From assembly GCA_027604185.1 (NCBI GenBank), contig JADGKB010000009.1:62001-126000 (forward strand): a stretch of 64,000 bases of DNA, in the 5' to 3' direction. How positions within the stretch are numbered: the first letter of the stretch is position 1; every line of letters begins with the position of its first letter. Both the position numbers and the translations under genes were made by a program. This DNA comes from Boothiomyces macroporosus. Lineage: Eukaryota; Chytridiomycota; Chytridiomycetes; Rhizophydiales; Terramycetaceae. Of this stretch, positions 11,687 through 22,775 are shown in pieces. The notes beneath the pieces are model-generated. The model was not told the origin of the DNA and did not search any database. It saw only the letters and a list, made by a program, of their open reading frames with translations.

Positions 11687-13801
11687 ATGGATGGGTTCCT
11701 TAAATTATTCTTCAAGCCAGAAAGAAACTCTGTCGAGTATGTTGAATACCTGGATCAAAAATTCAAATCGATCACTGATTCCACCATTGCTGAAGTTTCC
11801 AACGATCTCCAGGAGCTGAACGAAATTACCCTATTCGCGGTTAAAAACGAAAGACAAAATTTAATAGAGTTAAAGCATCCTAATGTAGCAAGTGTTTCTC
11901 TAGTTCAACTCACCGGAATATTCTTTCGCTGATCGGAAGGCATGTCCCAGCACTAACGCTTCAAGTTTTGAAATTTTACAGTGTCTTATTTGAAAGCATT
12001 CAACAACCGAATTTGATTTATTTGACCACGGTGGGAATCGTCAAAGAGTTGCTCACTTGTTCATTTAAAGCGGATGATGATGAAACGTTGTTTGTATTCA
12101 TTATCAGTAACTTTACCTTGATATTAGTGCTGAAAACGCTGTCTTTCAAACTGGGATTCATTATTATAAATATCCAGCAGTTATTGTACTTTCCGTTATT
12201 CAATGCGGTGATACAGCACTCTTCACACAGAGAAGAGTTTGTCCGAATCGCAGTGAAAACAGTAGTGCTAAACATTATGAAAATAAGGGATCAACCAACA
12301 ATGGAGTATATAGTATGCAGTCGAAACTATGTCTATCTGCATGTGGAACAGCTGTGTTCAGCTATTTCATTTACCAAAGATCTAGAGCGAATTAATGATG
12401 AATTTGATTTTATCCAGGAGATGGTGAATTTGCAAGTGCCTATGCTGTCCAATTATCTTTCCAATGCTTTATTGGACTGCATGATATATCCAATGCTAAT
12501 CAAAGACCTAGAAAATGACCACCGCAAATTTTCGTTGTTTCTACTAACGAGAATAGTCACTATAATGCAAAATACCACATTGGTCGATTTAGTCTTGGAT
12601 TTAGTCTTTAACGGCGCTGCAGATTCTCCATCAATTGCTGAGCGTATACTGTCAGATCTGCATAGATTGAACGAAAGCACTGCATTGGTAACTTTAGGAT
12701 TTCTTTATGCCGTGTTAAATTTGGAACATTTCCATCTTAAACCACTGCAGTTTTCCAAGCTTTATCCTCTCAGATATCAGAAAGCTGATAAATTAATGGA
12801 AAAACTAACATCTGAATATGAGTCAGTTCCAAACTATGTCTATCATCAATATTTTGCCAGCAGTCTTTTAGATATGCTTTTTTTGAATGCCACTCATTCC
12901 AGGTTGTACTTTAGATTACTCACCTCGATATTTATCACCCTTTATAATGTCGAACCATCAGTACTAGTTTCAAATAAGGAATTATTTGAAAAATTCAAGG
13001 TAAATGCTTTCTAATCTAGAAATTAAATTCTGATTATTCCGAAATTATGCTGACATATACCACACCAGTCTATATTCGCGATTTTATGAGGTTGATAACT
13101 TACGAAATATCAAATGCGTCAGGTACAATTCGGTTAATCAGATCTTGATCTATTGCAGTGTATAACCACGATTGATATTTTAAACGAGTCTGATCTTGCT
13201 TCTGAAACCATTTCGGGGAAAATGGACAGACATATCATGAACTGGTTAAACATTATTTCAATGCAGCCAGTGTTTGGGCTTACCTCCAAGAAGATTTATC
13301 CGTTTTTGAAGCAAAACACGGAACAGGCTATCGATCTGAATCTACATTCCAAAAATTTGACACTAGTGCTGGTGCAGCCTTGTGTGAATGGCAAAGTTGA
13401 ACCTCCACTTAATTTGTACTTAACTTTCACTGAAGACTTTTTAATATTTATCAAGCCAGATCCTTTTGTTCTTGGCAAAGGCACAGTTTATTACAACAAG
13501 CCCATCATGAATTTGCAAGTATTTCGGATTAACATAGATAATAGAACATCCGGACCTTTCTAATACCTTGGATATTATAGAGTTTCAATATATTTTGAAA
13601 AATCACAGAGTTAGATGTTACAATCTTGCAGGGTATGACGTATTTGATGAATCTGTATGTTGGCAATCCAGAATTGTGTTCAGCCCTGAGAACCACTTGG
13701 AAACATTTAGAGAAACCTTTCGTCTTCAACAACAGAAGTATGCAGAAACTGCAGCGAGGAAACTGGGCGAATATATATCGACAAATAAAATAATGATTTA
13801 A
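11687..13801 (+). CDS. CLEC16A: CLEC16A/Ema homologue (FPL domain)
   Basis: Endolysosomal and mitophagy regulator known from animals, plants and protists, absent from yeast. Five exons with introns of 20, 20, 19 and 19 nt give 678 residues. The FPL domain is visible: RHVPALTLQVLKFYSVLFES, then FPLFNAVIQHSSHREEFVRI and AVKTVVLNIMK, which align with the human HFF...FALYTEAIKFFNHPE..VRIAVRTITLNVYK block. The first intron (TTAAAGCATCCTAATGTAG end) is needed to reach NILSLIGRHVP in frame. After the FPL domain the helical repeat region continues to the end. Identity is good for the N-terminal half; the C-terminal third is not recognisable by eye. Confidence 0.8.
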
Positions 13802-13836
13802 TAATCACAGCTGACAATTAGCATTGTTTGATAAAA

Positions 13837-15564
13837 ATGGAGCAGCCTGCCAAAGAAATTACTTTTGATGGTAAAGACACTGAAGAAAACATACAGAGTG
13901 ATATTAACGTCAATTGGGAAGAGTCAACTTCGTCAATAGTCAAGTCAGTGTCATTTATAGTGATGGATGACCAAAATGACAGCTATGCCGAAGAATTTCG
14001 AATTGGTGAGGACAGTATAAACTCGAAAGTAGTAGAAGACTTGGCACCAGAGCTAGGATTGAATGAACAAAGAAGTGTAACGACGGTCAAAAATGATATT
14101 GCCAAATCACAGGAGGAATTTAAAGGAAAAGGTATTCTAAAGCATCCAGAATCAGTGGAAAGTCGGAAAACGCCTACCAAGTCAGCTACATTCACTCTAG
14201 ATTCGCACAGTAAAAAGGATTCGAATAAAAATGCAAATAAGGAGAATACTTTCATACTTAACAAGTACAATCATGTACAATCCAAACTAGCTGCCTACAT
14301 CAAAGGTGATTGTGATTTGGAGGATTTGAACTATAAGACCAATCTGGTTAACTCGGATGAGAATGACAGATCAAATCTAACAGAAGTAGAGCTTACTGTT
14401 GCATCAATCGTAACCGTAAACAATCATCTTGAATCCCAAAGCTCCAAAAACTCACGTTTCAATCCAAATTACATCTGGGCCCATAGGGTAATTGCTCCAA
14501 AGACAGAAAAGGAAACTTTTTCCAGGTCCAGAGCAACTTCTGCAAGATCTGCGGGAAGTGGCATTGGTCAAAGCACACAATCAGGAAGGTTTATTTCTAC
14601 AGCAAAGTCAAGATTATCCAGAAATAATTCTCCATTTCCAGATGAAAGCACATTTTCTAGACCGCTTTCTCGCTGCTCTGAGATTAAGTCCATGTGTACT
14701 AGGGATGATATCGATTCAACAGATACCCACTTCCCTTCCTTTTCACAGTGTTCGCAAATGTCACAACCTATCAACATAGAAAAATTGGCCAGAAGATTAT
14801 TTAAAGGGACATCAAACGATATGGCTAAAGAACTAGAATGTAGACCATCCCCTACACCATGGAGCGAAGATGGCTCTAATTCGGAAGTTGTCAAAGTCAA
14901 GGAAGCAAAAGTTAAGAGAAAACCAACAACCCGAATATCCTCTTCCAAACAACCTTCAAGGATATCCTCAGCAATCCCTTCAACAAGGCAAAGTTCTGCG
15001 AAAATTACAACCCGATGGGAAAGAACTAAGTCTGCTCCCTCTGCGAGAATTCAAAGTTCGATGGAAAAATATAGTGAACAATTTTCCAAATCACAAAAAT
15101 CCCCAACAAAACGTGCTATGACACCAATCAGAACTAACGATCAAGTCTTGACAATTGGTAATAATTTCACCAACAAAAGACCGTTTTCTTGCCCAGCTTA
15201 TTCTGCAAGACAAAATTTAATTTGCTGCCATCAACGAATATATAACACCAAATCGATGAGTAAGTATAACTTTACAGAAAGAGTTCCAATCCAATCTTGC
15301 TTAAAAACAGATGATAAACGACCTAGTGAAACTCTCAAAGAAACACTCAACAGTCGAGGATTGTTGTGCAGAAGTATTGATGAACTTGAATTCCCAGAAA
15401 TAGATACTGAAAACATCACCTTTGACCGTCAATATTGCGCCGTCGGTTCAAAATGGAATGTTGAACGAAAAAAAAAACACGCAAAAAAATTACTCAAAAA
15501 ATTTCGCATATGCAAAAAGACATTCAAAAAGAAGTTCTACAGGGGCATGCAACTCCAGAAGTAA
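13837..15564 (+). CDS. Disordered Ser/Lys-rich protein of unknown function
   Basis: An uninterrupted frame of 575 codons, unrecognised. The first third is acidic (EESTSSIVKSVSFIVMDDQN), the middle is rich in Ser, Arg and Thr, and the last 40 residues are strongly basic (ERKKKHAKKLLKKFRICKKT). KSVSF resembles a PP1-docking RVxF motif, which is weak evidence. Other features include repeated SR/SSK clusters and a predicted lack of folded domains. The first in-frame ATG at 13837 is chosen. It sits 36 bp after the CLEC16A stop and immediately before the transposase. Codon use looks ordinary for the window. It could be a cytoskeletal or nuclear linker protein, but nothing in the sequence decides this. 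Confidence 0.6.
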   Translation: MEQPAKEITFDGKDTEENIQSDINVNWEESTSSIVKSVSFIVMDDQNDSYAEEFRIGEDSINSKVVEDLAPELGLNEQRSVTTVKNDIAKSQEEFKGKGILKHPESVESRKTPTKSATFTLDSHSKKDSNKNANKENTFILNKYNHVQSKLAAYIKGDCDLEDLNYKTNLVNSDENDRSNLTEVELTVASIVTVNNHLESQSSKNSRFNPNYIWAHRVIAPKTEKETFSRSRATSARSAGSGIGQSTQSGRFISTAKSRLSRNNSPFPDESTFSRPLSRCSEIKSMCTRDDIDSTDTHFPSFSQCSQMSQPINIEKLARRLFKGTSNDMAKELECRPSPTPWSEDGSNSEVVKVKEAKVKRKPTTRISSSKQPSRISSAIPSTRQSSAKITTRWERTKSAPSARIQSSMEKYSEQFSKSQKSPTKRAMTPIRTNDQVLTIGNNFTNKRPFSCPAYSARQNLICCHQRIYNTKSMSKYNFTERVPIQSCLKTDDKRPSETLKETLNSRGLLCRSIDELEFPEIDTENITFDRQYCAVGSKWNVERKKKHAKKLLKKFRICKKTFKKKFYRGMQLQK

Positions 15565-15594
15565 AGGTAAGCTTATGTTAATAAGTTCCATTGT

Positions 15595-16572
15595 ATGTAT
15601 GGATATTTTTATATAGGAATTACCCAGGCCAGGCTCGCGGAAATATATGGAAAGAGTGCTTCAACAGTAAGCAGATGGGTCAATCACTATGCCAATGGTG
15701 GTGAATTAAATAGAAAAGAGTCAGTCAGAGTTGGTCGCTTCAACTCAGTACAAGTGGAATGGGTCATTCAATTCTTTAGGAACCAACCTACAGCTTACTT
15801 AAAAGAATGTAGGAGTAGTTTTATCAAAGTGTTTGGGATGGAAATAGGCATATCTACTATTTTTGCAATTTTGCAGCGATCAAATTTTACACGGAAAGTA
15901 GTTGAAAGAAGGGCTCTAAACATTAAAATAGCAGATGTTATGAGATTTACAAAAGAAATTAACTCAATTGACTGGATGAAGAGTAGCCTTGTCTTTCTAG
16001 ATGAGGTGTCGTTCGATAATAGAGGAATGGTAAGAAAATTTGGTTATGCTATAAAAGGAGAGAGATTAGTTGTGAGAGGAGAATTCACCAGAAAGCCCAG
16101 GGTTTCATGTCTCGCCTTTATTGGTGTTGGTGGACTATTAGATTATTTTCAAGTGGAAGGAACTTTCACGCGGTTGGAATTTATTAGATGTATCACAGAA
16201 TTTGCAACACACTGTCCAAAAGTACGGAAATATCCAGGAAATTACAGCATTTGGATTCTGGATGGTGCAAAGATACACTGTCATCCAGATGTAGTAAATC
16301 TTCTAAGGTCATTTGGGATTATTCCAATATTTTTGCCAGCATATTGTCCATTTTACAATCCAATCGAATTTGTCTTTGGGATGATAAAGAACCAATTTAA
16401 AAATCAATACAAGGAAGGTGAAACAGGAAATTTATCTTTATTTGTAAATGAAATATTTTGTCAGTATACAACATATGATTTCACAAATATATTTAATAAA
16501 TGTGGTTATCAAACAGCAAAAGGGTTTAACCCAGGCTGTGCAGACCTAGCTATTCCAGAAAAGTTTGAATAA
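15595..16572 (+). mobile_element. Tc1/IS630-like DDE transposase (DD34E)
   Basis: A 325-residue transposase of the Tc1/mariner-IS630 superfamily. The N-terminus is a helix-turn-helix (ARLAEIYGKSASTVSRWVNH). The DDE_3 catalytic core has Asp136 in FLDEVSFD, Asp223 in ILDGAKIH and Glu258 in FYNPIEFVF, with 34 residues between the second Asp and the Glu. The ending ...NKCGYQTAKGF is usual for the family. The reading frame and the catalytic triad are intact, so it may be active or recently active. I see no convincing terminal inverted repeats next to it, and a short upstream exon cannot be excluded. A convergent unknown ORF starts 31 bp beyond its stop codon. Confidence 0.85.
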
Positions 16573-16602
16573 ATGTATTTTGAATGACATTTTATTAGTT
16601 GT

Positions 16603-17553
16603 TTAATGTTGATGATCGACATCAGTCTGTTCAGGTATTCTCTCTTGGTAACGGTTGGCTGAAACAGTGTTTGGTCTTGAAGCTGTTTCATATTCTGGAA
16701 TGATATTAAAATATGTCCTCAATGTAGTCTCTAGGGACCCTACACAGTTAAGGAACTCTTGATGTCCGAGCATGTACTCCTCATGTCTTCTTTCATACAA
16801 TTGCTTCAAGTGATCGAGTTGTTGCTTAAAATCTCGTAGAATGTTTAACGACGCATTTGACGCAGTATTTATCTGTTCTAAAGCGAGCGTGGTAGATGTT
16901 GGTGCAGGTCGAAATTGTTGTACTAGGTGAGGTGGTGGCGGTCGTCCGATTAGTCCATCCTGTTCATATTGATCTGATTCTACAATAAATGCCGCCCAAG
17001 AGTACCAATTGGCAGATTCGCTTTGATATTCACCAGACCAACGTGATCTCAGTCTTTGTAATACATCAAACACAATTTCATTTGAAGTCGCTCCAGCTCG
17101 ATCCTGACTTAGTGGTAGAATGAATTTGTTTTGAAATTGAATCCAGTGTGCTTTACTTAGTAGATTGAAAGAATATCTGCAAACTATTGTTGATATTGGT
17201 GCAGAGCTGCTTGCAATAGTTCGAAGAGAGGTCAATGAGATTGCTGATGGCATCATAAACCGATTATTCTTTCTGAGCCTAATAAAATTATCTATGGAAT
17301 CTATGTGAGGATCGGTTTCGATCATTTCAAGCACTCCATCGTCTCTTATTATTACTTCTCTTTTCAACTGATTTTGAAATACTTCCCAAATTTTCTCCTT
17401 GAATTCACTTGGATTTTGGACTGTAATAGATTGATTTTCCATTATTAACGCACTTCTATTTTGCTGGTTCAGAAAATCTTTGATTAGTGGTTCCAATGTA
17501 ATGTTAAAGAGTCCATTTGATTCTTCAATATCACTTTCTTCAATTGCTGACAT
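16603..17553 (-). CDS. Unknown protein convergent with the transposase
   Basis: A single-exon frame of 316 residues, unrecognised. It contains a Pro-rich patch (LIGRPPPPHLVQQFRPAP), a predicted coiled coil near residues 230-280 (LRDFKQQLDHLKQLYERRHE) and a central predicted globular part with WSGEYQSESANWYSW. No catalytic motif is visible. Its stop lies 30 bp from the transposase stop, and both frames are flanked by a 16-17 bp direct repeat, so it may be an accessory gene of the same element; that is inference. The lack of micro-introns in 950 bp also differs from the housekeeping genes around it. Confidence 0.5.
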   Translation of the reverse strand: MSAIEESDIEESNGLFNITLEPLIKDFLNQQNRSALIMENQSITVQNPSEFKEKIWEVFQNQLKREVIIRDDGVLEMIETDPHIDSIDNFIRLRKNNRFMMPSAISLTSLRTIASSSAPISTIVCRYSFNLLSKAHWIQFQNKFILPLSQDRAGATSNEIVFDVLQRLRSRWSGEYQSESANWYSWAAFIVESDQYEQDGLIGRPPPPHLVQQFRPAPTSTTLALEQINTASNASLNILRDFKQQLDHLKQLYERRHEEYMLGHQEFLNCVGSLETTLRTYFNIIPEYETASRPNTVSANRYQERIPEQTDVDHQH

Positions 17554-17616
17554 TAAAAAAAACTCAAAAAAATTTCGCCATTATTTCATTTTTGACCAAA
17601 ACGGCAATATAGAGGC

Positions 17617-17814
17617 AAATCAACTAAAAATCACACACTTCCTGTTCCGGTACAACCTTCAATTATAGCTGATGTTCTTTACGCAGTATCTGTGGGATGG
17701 ACGGACGAACATCAAGATTTAATAACATCTCAAGGGAATGACATCAACTCTTTATTACCGAAGGAAAAGTATCCAAGTCCTCCAAAAGCAATTAAATCTT
17801 TCGAATGTCAATAA
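17617..17814 (+). other. Open frame without a visible start (possible stranded 3' exon)
   Basis: A 65-codon open frame ending in TAA at 17812-17814 with coding-like composition (SVGWTDEHQDLITSQGND, then LLPKEKYPSPPKAIKSFECQ). An in-frame TGA lies just upstream and no ATG or plausible donor site precedes it. It follows the transposon-like region directly. It may be the last exon of a gene cut off by insertion, or a chance frame. No family recognised. Confidence 0.3.
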
Positions 17815-17833
17815 AAAGTAAATAATTGTATGT

Positions 17834-19758
17834 TCAAAATTTGGCTGGCCGTCTTAGTACCAAAAGGGCAATATATGCCAACGAAATGTGAGTAACTGTC
17901 CTACTCATCGTTGAAGAACTTCCTGAACTATTAATCATTTGAAGGGTACTAAATTAATAAAAAACTACATGGTAAACATGGACCATAGAATCCCTAAGAA
18001 ACAGAGTTGATAGTAATGAAAATATTCTTTCTTCATATTTACCAGATTGTCACCTGTTTTTCCAAATAAACCAAACTGAAAATCTTCATAAATCGACCTC
18101 CAGCTGAACTGCAATGGATTGTGTAGCTTAAGATCTTCAATTATTATAATTTCATCTGATTTCGTTCGCTCCAATTGATATTTAATATGAGATTCTACTA
18201 AATCAGTTGCCTGTCCCCACTTGCCAGTATTTAAAAGTTCTTTCAGCAAAATGAAACTACTGCTTTCAAGCATCTTCTGCATTGCTATTTCATAAAATTC
18301 CACTTTTGAAACAAGGATATCTGTTGATTTGCGGAATTTCATTTCTTTATCCAATTTATCTGTAAGTTGTATTATTCTAAGTTTTGATTTTTCCAATAAT
18401 TCTGTAGTACAATTTACCTCCTCTTCACAAAAAGCAATCTCCTCTTGTTTTTGTTCAAGGACACTTTTCAATTTGCACTGTTCTGTTTCCAGATTAATAG
18501 ATTTTTGATTGGATTCTTGAATTACAAAATTTAAGTCCCTTATTTTTCCATCCAAAAGGGCAATTTCAGTAGCGTGGGACTTCATCAAACTTTCAATTTC
18601 ACTTTCTACGCCTGCTATCTTTGATTTTAACAATTCAGTGTCTTCTCCATCTTGAATTTTCGTGTTTGGAGTAGATGACAGCTGCAATACCTCAGTTTGA
18701 TAATTCTGGGATTGATGTAACATATTTACTTGAACTTCTTTGCATATGGTTGCAGTGTTCCTCGAACGTTCTTGCACTTCCAACTTCAGATTAACATTTT
18801 CTGTTTCTAATAGGTGGTTAGCTTCTTTCAGTTCCGAAACAAGCTTTGTCAAACTCAAATTTTTTTCATTCCCAATCTTATACTGGTTCTTGATATTCTT
18901 TAACTCTGACAGCAATTCATCTTCATTTCTTTTCGAAGCATTTAACTCAGTTTGAATTAACTCCTGAGATTTTCGATAGGATTCAATCAATTCTTTCAAA
19001 TCAGAGATCTCTTTCAAATAGTTGTTCTTACAGCTGTAAATTTCCTTTGAGAGATTGTCATTTTTTGTTTGAGTACTGTCAAGTTGATGCTGCAATTCTT
19101 GTATAGTACTTTGCAGATTAGATGAAATGTCATCAGTATTCTTAATCTGGCTTATTATAGTATCATTTTCTGGTAGAAAATGAGAAACAACTTGTTCTGG
19201 GTTAAAGCAATCTCACTATAGTTCTCTGATAATTCATTGTACGCCTTCAATTTGTCAACGTTTTCGTTTTTTAGTTGTTCATTTTCTAATCGAAGGTCAC
19301 TGATTATTACTTCTAATCCGACAATTTTTGTACTTTGGTCTTGGATACGTATTTGTAGGGTACTCAACCTAAAATTGAGAGGAGCATTTACAATTCACCC
19401 AAGTCTTTACTACTTTTAGTAGGTTGTAATTTCTGAATCTTTTCAGTTCCACTATGTTCTCCTTCTGCTTCAAATACCCCATGTTCATGAATACTTTCAG
19501 GTTTGTGATCTCCAGTGGAAGAAGCTGTTTTACCTAAATATGAGTAATAGATCTACTTTCAGCATTTGAGGATGCACGAAATCTTTTAAGCAATGTATTT
19601 TCACCCTTTTTATTAACGCTCATCCTTCGAAAGGACAATTTTGTAGAAGTTTTGAAATCGCTCTGGGTCCTTGGAATCACATCCTCTTTAGTGTCTTCGG
19701 AATTTTTAACATCATAGGTCAACTCTGGGTTGTTGCTACCGCTCTTTTTTCGAAACAT
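17834..19758 (-). CDS. Long coiled-coil protein with C-terminal membrane segment(s)
   Basis: Five exons (introns 23, 23, 20 and 20 nt) give 612 residues. After a basic, Ser-rich head (MFRKKSGSNN...) comes about 400 residues of heptad-rich coiled coil (for example SDLRLENEQLKNENVDKLKA and LETENVNLKLEVQE). The tail holds a hydrophobic stretch (YYQLCFLGILWSMFTITLQM) and a second one near the end (ISLAYIALLVLRR). A 20-nt intron after MFTI extends the protein beyond the apparent stop at 17965. The pattern resembles tail-anchored golgins or tethers, but no family signature is visible. ATG 19758 is the first in-frame ATG; upstream in-frame codons lack one. Confidence 0.7.
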
Positions 19759-19874
19759 GCAAAAAATAGGTAATTTTGAAATGACGTTGTCAATGTCCAA
19801 TTCCAAGAATCGCCATTCTTGTTGCTATTGAAAATAACTCCACAAATAATAATTATAAACTCATTGAATGTTTA

Positions 19875-20946
19875 TTATTCATTACGCTCTTTTGAAATAT
19901 AGAGATATCTTTGGAGGGAACATTTTTTCGAACAAACGGATTTGAGCTCCACTTCCAAATCCTTCAAACCTGCAATTTTACTCTCATTCTTGTAATCTAA
20001 ATCTATTGCAGTGACTTTGAAGGGAATTCCTTCAACAGCACCTTCACCTCCAGATAGATGCACCTTAGCAAGAGATTCTACCAAATGGTTATCTTCTTCC
20101 AATATTGACAAATTTGTGTTGTCAACATAAAAGGATATCATGAGTGATAAATCTTTGAGACATACTGAAGTCATAAAATTTGAAAGCCGTTCATGAATAA
20201 GATGCTCTTCCAAATTCATTTTCAATTGGTATAGTTCTTCTACATTATCATGAAACTTTTCTTGAAAGTGTTTAATGTTTTGCAAGACAGGACATTGATA
20301 AAGAATAGAGGCAATCAAGTTTGTAATATTTTTTCCACCAATGTAAATTGGCTTATCAGTAATATTTTCTTGCTGATAAAAGATCTTGAGGTTATTCTTT
20401 GGGGTTGCACGTAAATCGTTTACAGATTTCAAAATTCTATTGAAATCTCCAGAGTAAAGGTCAAGAGGACAAAACTTTCCTAAGGGTATATTTTTCTTTC
20501 TTGCCTTCAGTTCTTCATGTAAGCAGAATCTGCATGCTGAGTATTCAGGTGGGACAAATCCCCATTTAGGCTTAATTTCTACTGCCAAGACATTTGAGCC
20601 TTCTCCAGACACCAAATTATCCATCAACAATCCTTCCTCACACGCGAGATCCAATTCATCATTTCTATTCCGTTCCTTATCGATTTTGACCATCAATTCT
20701 CGGATAAAGTCCTTTTCAAAACCAATTAATTCCTAATAGTTACACACTACTCCATACTAGATTCATTCGATATTCTGGTAGCATCGTATTGTAAATGTAC
20801 GTGTAGTTTTCGTAAATTTTTCTCATATCCACTTTCTTTTTTGGTATTCGCAATATTTTGTTCTTGTATACTATATTACTGCCGGTATATGCTACAGCTA
20901 CATTTGCATTCCCTTCATCAATGTATTTGAAGTCAATTGCTTCCAT
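19875..20946 (-). CDS. IPK1: Inositol-pentakisphosphate 2-kinase (Ipk1)
   Basis: Makes phytate (InsP6) from InsP5, supporting mRNA export and, with pyrophosphates, many cell functions. One 25-nt intron joins the first exon (YIDEGNANVAVAYTG...KILRIPKK, the ATP-binding N-lobe) to the second, which carries VEIKPKWGFVP, the zinc-binding CRFCLHEELKARKK region and the FCPLDLYSGD motif followed by ATPKNNLKIF. Product 348 residues, slightly short for the family. The frame upstream begins with GTG, so the start is set at ATG 20946 (MEAIDFKYIDEG). Confidence 0.93.
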
Positions 20947-21025
20947 TATTTGAAAACCAGCCACAGTGAATCATCAGACTGGGAACAGAACGCCTCTTCA
21001 AGTCAGTTTTCCAAGTTAATCTAAA

Positions 21026-21430
<405 letters not shown>

Positions 21431-21456
21431 TAAACGAGTAGCTGTAAATCCTTTTT

Positions 21457-22773
21457 TCACAACATAGTCTTGATGAAGCGAGTGAGCAGCTTTATATGCG
21501 GAGGAAGATATCTGGATTTCGCTGTTTTTAAGGAGGATATTTGAGAGTGCTCCGAGAGATACTTTAGGTTATCCTGGAATTTCATTTTCAATTTAGAATC
21601 TTTCGTGGTGATATATAATTGCGCTTCCACATCTCTTCGTAACGAGCGATAGTTTAAATTTGAAGAGCCAATAACTGCCATATATTCATCTTTTCCTGAC
21701 GCCCAAAGTCCTTTTGCATGCCATGTCCATCCGGTCCTTGAATATTCAAAAACCTTGATATTATTGTCTTTAAATTTTCTCATAAACTGATATTGCAAGT
21801 AGGAATACGCATGTGGAATATATTGACTAATTCCTCGGGAGTTGAAGAATCCGTTTTGCTCTGGAGCTGAAGTTGTGATATTAAATCTGTTTTTCGAATT
21901 CAGCAATATCGTTTCGTAGATGTTGGGAAGGTTCAAGTATCCAGCCGCAATATCAAAATCAACTCCAGACAACTGCAACAATTCAATCATTGCGTTTTCA
22001 TCCTGTGTGATTCCTATATCATATATCTGCAATGCAGGTGATATAATTGTATCTCCAGTAATCAATTTGGTATTTTCACGCCATTTTGAGATAAACTGCA
22101 AAACTTCTTTGCTAAATTCCTTCTTGTATTCGGTTCTCCTATTCTCTGCTATCAATGGGTTTAAATGCAGGGTTCCAGAGCGTAACTGAACAGAGTACTT
22201 TGAGATTAATGAAACCAACTCCCCAAAGTAGTCAGATAAATGCCTGTTATTTATCAACATGTATCGATCTTGTCTATTCTCAAAGTAATCTGTATTGAGA
22301 TTTGCGCCACTGATTATCACTTGGTCATCAAATTTATAAATCTTCATGTGCTGTAACCCAAACCCTTCTATAAACCTTGGAGGCATTACTTTTTGAATTA
22401 AAGGACCAACACTTGGCGATTGGTAATAAAATGCTTTGAAATGCGGGAATTTCTGTTCCAAGGATGCAATCATTGCAAGCTCCTTTTGGGTTCTTGTTCC
22501 CCTGAAATAATCGACCAAAATTTCCACTTCAACACCCCTCAGTAATGCAGCTTCAAGCAAATCGACCTGGATTAAATCCAATTTACTATCCTGCGATCAC
22601 CAATGTACAGGGAAACTAGAGTTATTTTTGAATTCGCTTTTTCAATCCCCAGCTATGTTAAGACAAATTCAAACCTTTATCTGATTGTAAAAGTCATTGG
22701 GAGTTGCTATAATCGTGATTGCATCAGAATTTATACTGAACTTTGGCAAGCCTTTTACTACTCTTGAAAACAT
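21457..22773 (-). CDS. PGS1: Phosphatidylglycerophosphate synthase (PGS1, mitochondrial)
   Basis: Committed enzyme of cardiolipin synthesis: CDP-diacylglycerol plus glycerol-3-phosphate gives PGP. Eukaryotic PGS1 belongs to the phospholipase D superfamily, and both HKD motifs are here: HMKIYKFDDQVIISGANLN and HAKGLWASGKDEYMAVIGSS, with NRQDRYMLINN between. Three exons (introns 22 and 20 nt), 424 residues. The N-terminal exon (MFSRVVKGLPKF...) is basic, fitting mitochondrial import. The start codon is only two bases from the stop codon of the upstream R3H gene. Confidence 0.93.
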
Positions 22774-22775
22774 TT

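Noticed and set aside
11870..11935. A frameshift or broken reading frame in CLEC16A
   Set aside because: A 20-nt intron starting at GTTAAAGCATCC and ending CTAATGTAG restores the frame into NILSLIGRHVP.
15492..17578. Flanking direct repeat as a target-site duplication
   Set aside because: Tc1/IS630 elements duplicate TA only; the repeat is 16-17 bp, A-rich and differs by one base, so it was kept only as a low-weight observation.
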